Of a stretch of 35,461 nucleotides of DNA, positions 20,014 through 27,500 are shown piece after piece. The DNA is taken from NCBI GenBank assembly GCA_900696455.1, contig CAADGB010000491.1, positions 1 through 35,461 of the forward strand. The letters run 5' to 3'. This stretch comes from an uncultured delta proteobacterium (GTDB lineage: Bacteria; Myxococcota_A; Polyangia; Haliangiales; Haliangiaceae). A program made the translations under genes and the position numbers. Under the pieces are notes generated by a model that did not search any database, was not told the DNA's origin, and saw only the letters and a program-made list of their open reading frames with translations. Each line of letters starts with the position of its first letter. The stretch's first letter is position 1.

Positions 20014-20652
20014 TCACCGGCCCGGGGCCGCGCGCTCCACCGGGAGATCCTCGGCCACCACCTCGTCCTCGGGCCGGAGCTTGCCGTCCATGGGGATCTG
20101 GAGCCGGCGATCGATCAGGCGCTGGCCCGACACGACGAAGAAGCGCCGCTCCCACCCGGTGTAGGTGTGGCGCATGATCGCGGGCTCGATGTCGCTGGCG
20201 TACATGGTCTCGAGCCGCGCGATCTGCTGCTGGGCCGCGGCGTCGAGGTCCGCCCGCCACGGGATCTCGCTGAAGTCGTCGAGCACGAGCTCGTCGTCGG
20301 CGGCGCGGGTCCACGCGTCCGCCGCCTCGGCGTAGGCGGCCGCGCGCTCGCGAGGCCCCAGGACCTCGTGGACGCGCTCCACGTCGATCATCGCGTGCAG
20401 GTGCTCCACGTGCCCGGTCAGCACCCGGACGCCCACCGGCCCCATCGCCACGACCACGCGCCGGACCGGCTCGCTCGTCGCCACCACCTCCAGGATCCGG
20501 TGGGTCGGGAAGTACGCCTGCGCCAGCTCGAGGACCTCGAACGGACCGTCGAGCCGCGGCCGGAACGCCGGCGCATCGCGGCCGATCGCCTCGCGGAGCT
20601 GCGCCAGCGCGCCCGCCTCCAGCTCGATCCGGGTCGAGACCAGGCGCGGCAT
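20014..20652 (-). CDS. Unknown family M, copy 2
   Basis: This 212-residue paralogue of the 16549-17226 protein starts at ATG 20652, four bases after the stop of family P copy B, with GGAGG 11 bases upstream inside that gene. Shared segments are LAQLREAIGRDAPAF near residue 16, HRILEV, VLTGHVEHLHAM, AYAEAADAWTRA, FSEIPWRADLDAAAQQ, and a C-terminal RLIDRRLQIPMDGKLRPEDE then AEDLPV. It is soluble, with no cysteine motif. In both places the family is next to, but not always in the same order with, family P or S genes. This suggests that the island grew by duplication and shuffling. Confidence 0.77.
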   Translation of the reverse strand: MPRLVSTRIELEAGALAQLREAIGRDAPAFRPRLDGPFEVLELAQAYFPTHRILEVVATSEPVRRVVVAMGPVGVRVLTGHVEHLHAMIDVERVHEVLGPRERAAAYAEAADAWTRAADDELVLDDFSEIPWRADLDAAAQQQIARLETMYASDIEPAIMRHTYTGWERRFFVVSGQRLIDRRLQIPMDGKLRPEDEVVAEDLPVERAAPGR

Positions 20653-20656
20653 GACC

Positions 20657-21892
20657 TCAGGCGCCTCCGGGCCCGCGCCAGGCCGCCACCAGCCGGGCGC
20701 GGCCGACGGCGTCGGCCCCGCCGTCGCCCGCCTCCGAGAGATCGGCGTCCGCGACCTGGACCTCCCCCTCCACCACCGGCGTCCCCTCGATCCCGTGCAT
20801 GCGGCAGCGCTCGAACACCACCCCGTCGAGCCGCCAGCCCTCGACCTTGGCGCCCCGCAGGGCGCACTCGACGAACCGCGTCCGCGCCGCGATCCCCAGC
20901 GCCGGCAGGTCGTCGCGGCGCCGCAGATCGACCCCGCGCAGGTCGCACCGCTCGAACGACGCCTCCTCCAGCTTGCTGTCGCGGAGCCCGGCGTCCCGCA
21001 GATCCAGCTCGACGAACCGTCCGCGCCAGGTGCTCCGGCCGGCGACGATCCCGCGCCAGTCCCCGCCCGCCGCCGTCACGTTCGTGAGCTCGGCCATGCT
21101 CAGGCGCGAGCTGCGGAGGTCGCAGTGCTCGAGCGTCGCCCGCTCGAACCGCGTCGTTCCCAGATCGCAGGCGACCAGCTTCGACCGGCGCAGCACCGCC
21201 TCGGTGAAGTCACCGAACGACAGGTTCACGCGCTCGAGCACCGTGTCCTCGACCACCGCCGCCACGAACGACTTGGTGGTGGCCTGGAGGTCGAAGCGCT
21301 GCTCGCCCCGCAGCTCCAGCCGCCCGTCGCCGACCCGCCCCCGCTTGACCCAGTGCCGGTGCGCGCTGAAGCGATCGTCGAGGCTGCGCGCCGGTGGGTG
21401 CGCCCCCGGCTTGGCGTCGACGACCGCCTCCGCGGCCTGGTACGCGGCGTGGAGCTGCGCGATCCGCGCGACCTCGGCGGCGACCGCGGCGTCATCGGGG
21501 CGATGCTTGGCCAGCTCGTTCAGGGCGACGCGCGCCCGCTCGAGGTGATAGCGCCCACGCCGGAAGCTCTCGAGCGTCGCGTGCGTCGTGGGGTCGGGCG
21601 CGACCTCGGCCAGCCGCCGGTCCGCGATCGCTCGCAGCTGCGCCGCGTCGAAGAGCCGCGTCGGCTCGCCAGGCGGCCCCAGGTGGAACAGGGGTGGCGT
21701 GATGCTCCGATCGACCGGTGGGAACGAGAAGACGCGTGGCTCCCCACATCCTGCACATCGCCCGGTGTAGCGGCCCTCGGCGTACGCCGGCCTCTCGTCC
21801 GCGAGCCCGGTTCCACCGCACCGCTCGCACGGAGCGTGCTGGACGAAGAAACGCGCCTCGCTCGTGTTCCTCGGCCTCGACGGCAGCTCCAT
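20657..21892 (-). CDS. Zinc-ribbon/pentapeptide-repeat protein, family P copy B
   Basis: This 411-residue protein starts at ATG 21892, chosen because the first residues MELPSRPRNTSEARFF align with copy C; the frame is open to 22144, but that extension is Arg-rich shadow. The zinc-ribbon-like module has CERC at 22-25 and CAGC at 46-49. A helical middle follows, with AQLRAIADRRLAEVAPDP near 80 and a conserved ARVALNELAKHRPDDA helix. Pentapeptide-like repeats run from ~200 to ~385 (FVAAVVEDTVLERVNLSFGD, TRFERATLEHCDLRSSRLS). It ends with VFERCRMHGIEGTPVVEGEV, nearly identical in all three copies. The stop lies four bases before the family M start, so the two are probably co-translated. Confidence 0.85.
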   Translation of the reverse strand: MELPSRPRNTSEARFFVQHAPCERCGGTGLADERPAYAEGRYTGRCAGCGEPRVFSFPPVDRSITPPLFHLGPPGEPTRLFDAAQLRAIADRRLAEVAPDPTTHATLESFRRGRYHLERARVALNELAKHRPDDAAVAAEVARIAQLHAAYQAAEAVVDAKPGAHPPARSLDDRFSAHRHWVKRGRVGDGRLELRGEQRFDLQATTKSFVAAVVEDTVLERVNLSFGDFTEAVLRRSKLVACDLGTTRFERATLEHCDLRSSRLSMAELTNVTAAGGDWRGIVAGRSTWRGRFVELDLRDAGLRDSKLEEASFERCDLRGVDLRRRDDLPALGIAARTRFVECALRGAKVEGWRLDGVVFERCRMHGIEGTPVVEGEVQVADADLSEAGDGGADAVGRARLVAAWRGPGGA

Positions 21893-21969
21893 CGCGGTCA
21901 CGATATCACCTGCGCCCGCGCCAGCAGGTCCCGATATGCACCGAGCACGGCCTCGCGGCGCTCGGCATG

Positions 21970-22365
21970 TCAGTCCTCGAAGCCCTTCTTGCGCAGCAGC
22001 TCTCGCACCTGCGCGTTGTGGGCGTACACGCGCTGCCGCTCGCGCTCGTTCTCCGCGGGATCGGGGAAGACCTTCAGCCCGACCTGCCCCTCGTAGTTCT
22101 CGAGGTCTTCCTCGCGGCCGTCCGCGTGGATCCGTGCGTGCCACGCGCTGTGCTCGTCCCGCCGGAAGTAGTCGAGGTGGTAACCGCTGTCCCCGGCCCC
22201 GGCGATCACCCGTGTCGAGTCACCGCCTCTCACCGCCGGGTCGCGCAGGAAGATCAGACGACCGACCGGCAGCGGATCGGGCAGCCCGGCGGCATGTCCC
22301 GTCCGCTGCCGCAGTACCGCGAGGATGGCCTCGCGGACCGCGGGCGGGAGGTGTTCGGCCTTCAC
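21970..22365 (-). CDS. Unknown 131-aa island protein
   Basis: This begins at GTG 22365, which overlaps the stop of a 33-codon ORF in GTGA; an upstream GTG at 22398 would add 11 residues. The protein is not recognised. It starts with an amphipathic helix (LPPAVREAILAVLRQRTG), continues with strands (VGRLIFLRDPAVRGG, TRVIAGAGDSGYHLDYFRRD, WHARIHADGREEDLENYEGQ) and ends in a charged helix (ENERERQRVYAHNAQVRELL). The YHLDYFRRDE...WHARI segment suggests a compact alpha/beta fold. It is a singleton in the window, between family S copy 3 and family P copy B. Codon usage is somewhat more relaxed than in the che operon. Confidence 0.65.
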   Translation of the reverse strand: MKAEHLPPAVREAILAVLRQRTGHAAGLPDPLPVGRLIFLRDPAVRGGDSTRVIAGAGDSGYHLDYFRRDEHSAWHARIHADGREEDLENYEGQVGLKVFPDPAENERERQRVYAHNAQVRELLRKKGFED

Positions 22366-22463
22366 GGCGTCGCGTCCATGCCCGCAACGCCCGTCCACAG
22401 GGCCGCCCCCAGGACGACATGGTCGCTCGCGTGGAAGGGCGAGACCGCGACGGCCTGGAGCAT
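22362..22463 (-). CDS. Possible 33-aa small protein
   Basis: ATG 22463 follows the stop of the 83-aa gene by four bases. The frame ends in a TGA that overlaps the GTG start of the next gene. The peptide (MLQAVAVSPFHASDHVVLGA and so on) has ordinary, non-shadow composition and a hydrophobic centre. It could be a real small protein, a translational coupling device, or the surviving end of a larger gene. Only the tight packing supports it. Confidence 0.35.
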   Translation of the reverse strand: MLQAVAVSPFHASDHVVLGAALWTGVAGMDATP

Positions 22464-22467
22464 CGCC

Positions 22468-22719
22468 TCAGCGCGCCGGCAACCGCGCGCGGATCTCGGC
22501 GACCGCGCGCTCGAACTCGGCCTCGTCGACCTCGTCGACCTCGCCATCCCCGGTGAGGACGCGGGTCAGGTACTGCGTGGCGCGCACCATCTCGCCGGTC
22601 CCCCAGTCGATCGCCTCGACCCCGAGGCCACCGTCGGCGCGCGGCACCAGACGCACCGGGCGCGCGCCGACGATGAAGTACCGTGCGGGGGGAAGCTCCT
22701 CGTCCGGGCGTTCGGTCAT
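22468..22719 (-). CDS. Unknown 83-aa acidic protein
   Basis: ATG 22719 overlaps the stop of family S copy 3 in ATGA. The product has a basic, strand-rich first half (ARYFIVGARPVRLVPRADGG, VEAIDWGTGEMVRATQYL) and an acidic C-terminal helix (GEVDEVDEAEFERAVAEIRA). I do not recognise a family. Coupling suggests that it acts with the family S protein. Neither of the other two family S copies has this partner. Confidence 0.65.
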   Translation of the reverse strand: MTERPDEELPPARYFIVGARPVRLVPRADGGLGVEAIDWGTGEMVRATQYLTRVLTGDGEVDEVDEAEFERAVAEIRARLPAR

Positions 22720-23270
22720 GGCGGGTCGCTCCGCTCGTCGAGCTCGTCGACATGTCGCGCCCCGAGCCAGGCGGCGAGCGTCGCGCCCAGCTCGGAGATC
22801 CAGCGAGACTCGACCGGGCCGAGCACCCGATCGGGGTCTCGCTCCTCGGCTACGATGAACTCCTCTTCGTCGGCGACGATCATGACACCATTCGCTCGGC
22901 GAGCATCGTCCACGAACGAGACCACGAGCTCGACATCGCCGGTCTCGACGGCCTGCCCGTCAGGACGGCGGACGGCGCCCCCCCGGACGCCGTGTACCGT
23001 GCCAGAGGGCGCCCAGATCTGGAATCCCTCGCTATCGAAGCACCACACCTTCCCCGCCCGAGGATCACCGTCTCCCAGACGCGCGCCCCCGCGCCGAACC
23101 GCGTCGAACGCTCGCTCGCGGTCGGCCGGGTCCTCGCTCTCGGCCAGGGAGACCAGCCGCTCTCCATCGGCGCGATGGATCGAGATCCGCGGCCGGGCAT
23201 CGGGCGCCTTCGCACGCTCACGCACGACGAGGAGCGGCCCGGGCTGCGCCAGCGCCTCATCGAGCCGCAT
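22716..23270 (-). CDS. Unknown family S, copy 3 (divergent)
   Basis: This 184-residue protein starts at ATG 23270, sharing its A with the TGA stop of family P copy C (TGATG), and a GGGGGG run lies ~6 bases upstream. It is the most divergent copy of the family: LDEALAQPGPLLVV at the N-terminus, VVSFVDDARRANGVMIV in the centre, IVAEERDPDRVLGP, and LGATLAAWLGARHVDELDE near the end. It lacks the TVWSL phrase, replaced by GFQIWAPSG. It stands second after the giant toxin-like gene, directly behind a pentapeptide protein, the position expected for a specific immunity gene. That role is inferred. Confidence 0.75.
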   Translation of the reverse strand: MRLDEALAQPGPLLVVRERAKAPDARPRISIHRADGERLVSLAESEDPADRERAFDAVRRGGARLGDGDPRAGKVWCFDSEGFQIWAPSGTVHGVRGGAVRRPDGQAVETGDVELVVSFVDDARRANGVMIVADEEEFIVAEERDPDRVLGPVESRWISELGATLAAWLGARHVDELDERSDPP

Positions 23271-24502
23271 CAGCCGCCCCCCTGCCAGCTCGCGAGCAGC
23301 CGCGCGCCCGCCTCCGGCTCGGGGATCCCGGCGCCGTCCGCCGACAGGTCGGGATCGATGATGGCCACCTCGCCCTCGAGCACGGGACGACCGACCAGCC
23401 CGTGCATCCTGCACCGCTCGAACACCGTGCCGTCGAGCCGCAGCCCATCCAGCCTCAGCCCGCGGAGATCGCACTCGACGAACCGCGTCCGCCGCGCCGT
23501 CCCGAGCGCCACCAGCGTGAGCTCCACGCGCCCGAGGTCGGCTCCCCGCAGGTCGCAGCGCTCGAACACGCTGCCGTCCAGCACCGCGTCGCGAAGCGAC
23601 GCGTCGCGAAGATCGAGCCCCGTCACCTGCGCGCGCCATGTGCTGCGTCCCGCCGCAACCCCTCGCCAGTCCCCGCCGCGCAGCCGCGTCCCACGCAGGT
23701 CGCTCAGCGACAACCGCGAACCGGCCAGATCGCAGTCATCGAGCTCGGCCTCGTCGAGCTCGCAGAAGCTCAGGCGGCAGTCCAGGAAGCGCGCACGCGC
23801 CAGCACCGCGTGATGCAGGTGTGCGTACGAGAGATCCACGCGCGTGAACGTGCAGTCCGCGATGACGGCGTGGTCGAGCATCGCCGTCGCCAGGCCGTGC
23901 CCGGCACCGTGCAAGACCTCGCCCCGCAGCTCGAGGCGCCCATCCCCCCGACGGTCGCGTCGCAGCCAGGCCGCGTGCTGCCGCACCCGTCCTTCCAGCG
24001 TGGTCGCGATCGGCTGGGCCCCAGGCGTGGCTTCGATGTCGGCCTTGGCGGCCTTGAAGCGCTCCCACAGCTCCGCCGCCGCCCGGGCCTCGGCGGCGAC
24101 CCCGGCGTCGTCGGGCCGGTGGCTGGCCAGCTCGTTGAGCGCGGTGCGCCCACGCACGAGGTGCCGACGTGCCTCGTTGAAGGCCACCACCGTGGCGAGC
24201 TCTCCTGGATCCGCCGGCACCAGCCGAAGCTCGCGATCCGCGATCGCCCGCAGGCGCCCGGCGTCGAGCACGCGCGACGTCGTACCGGGCGGTCCCAGCG
24301 TGAACGGCTCGGCCTCGAACGTCACTGGCTCGAAGCGGAGCTCGCGCGCTGCGCCGCAGTGGGCGCACTGCCCCCGGTACCAGCCCGCGCCCATACCGGG
24401 ATCGCCCTTCGACCACCCCGTGCCTCCGCAACGCTCACACGGCGCCTCCTCGGCGAAGAACCGCACCTCGGCGGTCGAACGCGGTGCGCCGGGCAGATCC
24501 AT
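23270..24502 (-). CDS. Zinc-ribbon/pentapeptide-repeat protein, family P copy C
   Basis: This 410-residue protein is the first gene after the giant toxin-like gene. ATG 24502 gives MDLPGAPRSTAEVRFF, aligned with copy B; GTG 24538 and ATG 24535, 14-17 bases after the toxin stop, would add about 12 residues and are also possible. The module CERC (22-25)/CAHC (46-49) resembles a zinc ribbon. The middle has LRAIADRELRLVPADP and an RTALNELASHRPDDA helix. Pentapeptide-like repeats (~195-385) include VIADCTFTRVDLSYAHLHHA and SVFERCDLRGADLG. The end carries VFERCRMHGLVGRPVLEGEV as in its paralogues. A role as immunity, target mimic or effector scaffold is possible; none is shown. Confidence 0.85.
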   Translation of the reverse strand: MDLPGAPRSTAEVRFFAEEAPCERCGGTGWSKGDPGMGAGWYRGQCAHCGAARELRFEPVTFEAEPFTLGPPGTTSRVLDAGRLRAIADRELRLVPADPGELATVVAFNEARRHLVRGRTALNELASHRPDDAGVAAEARAAAELWERFKAAKADIEATPGAQPIATTLEGRVRQHAAWLRRDRRGDGRLELRGEVLHGAGHGLATAMLDHAVIADCTFTRVDLSYAHLHHAVLARARFLDCRLSFCELDEAELDDCDLAGSRLSLSDLRGTRLRGGDWRGVAAGRSTWRAQVTGLDLRDASLRDAVLDGSVFERCDLRGADLGRVELTLVALGTARRTRFVECDLRGLRLDGLRLDGTVFERCRMHGLVGRPVLEGEVAIIDPDLSADGAGIPEPEAGARLLASWQGGG

Positions 24503-24551
24503 CGCCGCCACAGTACCACGATCGATCGCGGCCATCACGGCTCAGCGGGCC

Positions 24552-27500
24552 TCAGTCCGCCAGTGGCGAGCCGCCTCGCTGTCCGGTCTCACGGTACTGT
24601 CGCGCCCACGCGTGGAGCTGGCGGTAGGCTTGGATGAAGCGCTCCAGCTCGTCCGGGTTGAGCTCGGCGACGCTGAGTTCGACCCACTGCCCCTTGCGCG
24701 TTCCTCGCCCGGCAGCCTGCTCCGGCGTCACGCGCACCGTCATGTTGCCAGCCAGGAACTTCTCGATGATCTTGTGGGCACGAGCGTACTCATCGCCCAT
24801 GGTCGTCTTCTCGACCGCATGACCGTCGGTGCTGAGGATGGTTTGCACGCGATTGAACAGGAGGGTCAGGAACGAGTGATCCTCGAAGTCCTCCTCCGTC
24901 TTCTTGCCCCGCGCGCCCTCCTCACCGGTAGCTTGATCGACCACGTTGGTGGCAATGTTCGATCCTAGGTTGGCCTCGGCGATCACGCCCAGCTCAGCCA
25001 TCAACGCAGCCTGCTCCGGATTCGTATGGGTCGCGTGGCCAAATCGGATGGTCACGGCTCTCGGATCCAGGAGCCCCTGCTCCTTCAGCTCGAGTAGCAC
25101 CTTGAGCATGGCCGTGACGTTGCGCTCGGCGCGCTCGTAGTGGATGGGCTTGCCGTCTGGCCCCTCCCAGCGGTTGTTGAACGCGTTCCAGAACGCGCCA
25201 CGCTCGGGGTTGATCGCACCCTCGCCGACGTGGGGGCGGAACACCAGCACCTCGCCCTTGGCGCGCGCGGCCTCGACCAGTGCCAGGTACATGATCTTGA
25301 AGCGTTCGCGCCCGGTCGGCGTGAACTCGTAGAGTTCCTGTCCGGCGGTGTCGATCCCAACGATGTCGGAACGATGCACCACGCCTGTCTTCTGCATGCC
25401 CTGGAACCGGTTCGGCTTGCCGTCCGGGCCAGGCTGGGTGAGCTCGTCGATGTAGCCCTCGAGCTCGGCGATTCGCCGCTGGGCCTGGGTGCCCTGCTTC
25501 CCGTCCTTCTGCTGATCGGCGAGCTGCGCGCGCAGGTTGTCGAGCTCACCGCGGAGGACGCTGACGGCCTGATCGTAACCGAACTGATTGACCAGCTCGA
25601 CGAGCCACTTGCTCTGGTTGTCGGCCCGCTCGAACGCACGTAGCACCTTCGTCCGCTCGTAGCCCTTCTTGCCGGCGAGCTGCTTCTCGAGCTCCGCCTT
25701 CTGTTCCTTGGTAAGGACCTGATCGAGGAACCCCTCCCACCGTCGATCCTGCTTGCCGTAGAACGCCGAGAGCCCCATCGACAGGAAGACGACGCGTAGC
25801 TCTTTTCTCAAGAAGGCGGCTCGCTCGGGATCGTCCTGTTCGATCTCGCCGATAACTTGAGCGATCGCGCGGGCGATCAGCCCCGGATCGCCCTTGCCGT
25901 CGGGACCGACGAAGCGGTCCTGGAGCTTCTTGATGCTGTTTGACTGCTCCGTGAGCAGGATCCCGTCCTCGATGAGGCGACGCACCGTGAGCACAGCCAG
26001 CTCGAAATACGCGGCATTCTCCCGAGCCGCCTTCGCCTCGCGCGACTCGTTCGCCGCCTTGTCGCCGCCGACCTTGTTCTTGATCAGCTCGTCGCGGATC
26101 TCGTAGGCGCTGTTGAAGTCGGTCTCTTCACTCGCGGCGAGACAGGTATCACACGCCCCTCTTGCCAGCCGGTCCTTCAGGGTCCGCAGCTCGGTGGCGA
26201 GCGCAGGGTTGCCAGCAAGTCGCTCCTTGAGGGCGACGATCTGCGGATGTGTCTCGTTCTGGATCGCCTCGAGTGCCTGGGTCGCGATCCGCAGAGCATC
26301 GCCGGCGGTCCCGCGGGAGACGACGCGTGTCCCGTCCTTGTTGAGCTTGTGGGCGAGCTGAGGAGCGCTCTCGTTGAGCTTCACGATCTCGGTCAGCAGG
26401 TTCATCCAGCCGCCGTACTTCTCGGCGAACACCTCGTTGGAGATCACGCCCAGGAAGTGGCTATGGACCTCGGTTCCGCCGTGTCGACCCGTCTCACCTT
26501 GCACGCCCAGCTCCGCAAAGGCCTTCTCTCGCTCCGCCTTGGTCTCCGCGACGCGCTGGGCATTGCGCGTCGCCGTGCCGCCCGCGTCGTCGTCTGGGCT
26601 CATCGCGTTGGCCAGCGCGGCGTCATAGAGCGCGCGCGACTCGGCCTCCAGCTTCTGAATCTGAGCGACCTCTTCAGCGGTCAGGTCACGCCCTTCCTTC
26701 TGCGCCTTGGCCTCGATCGTCCGGACCTGCTCGTAGATGTCGTGCCCCTTGCCCTGCTTCACCTCCATGATCTGCTTGAGGTGAAGTTGCAGCTCGACGA
26801 TGTGCCCGTTAGGCATCCGGAGGTTGAGCGTCACATCGCGGTAGCCGGCCGACGTAGGCTTCTCGAAGCGGTTCTTGTCACGGACGATCTCGACCTTGCC
26901 TTCCAGCGCGGCCAGGCCCTTCTGGAGTGAGTCGAAGTTGTCGTAGACGATGGAGGCCCGCGAGAGGTCCATGATGCGAGATGCGTCGCCGCCGTAGTCG
27001 GCAGCGATCTTCTCCATCGTCCGCTCCTTGCCCTTCAGGCCCGGCGGGAACATCGGCTGACCACCGGTCTCGGCGGCGATCTGGGCGGTCAGGGCGCGGA
27101 GGATCGGATCGGCCTCCGCCGCCTGCTCGAACAGCACGTCGATATCGTTCGAGGTCTGCGTGGGAGCGCCCTTGAGCGGCGCCGGAACGAGCTGCTTCTT
27201 CGCGTCCTCCAGCTCAGTCTTCTGCTCACCCTCGCTCTTGTTGTCGTTCTTGGCGTCGCCCTCGGTCTTGATGCCGGTCGCGCTGCCGGTGATGCCCTTG
27301 TTGACGCGCTCGTTGGAGCGCATGGCGCTCTCGACGATGCGGCGGTAGGCGGCGTCGAGGTCGCCGCCGGTCTTGGCCAGGTTGCGGTCGAGCAGGTCCT
27401 GCATCGCCGGGCCGGTCCGGTGACCGGACAGGGCGCGATCGCGGAGGTAGAGGATCTCCTTCGCGTTGTCGTCGGTCATCAGGTCGCGGACGAGGATGCG

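Noticed and set aside
20657-22144. Longer start at 22144 for pentapeptide copy B
   Set aside because: The 84 extra codons are Arg/Gly/Pro shadow of the neighbouring gene and do not align with the paralogues.
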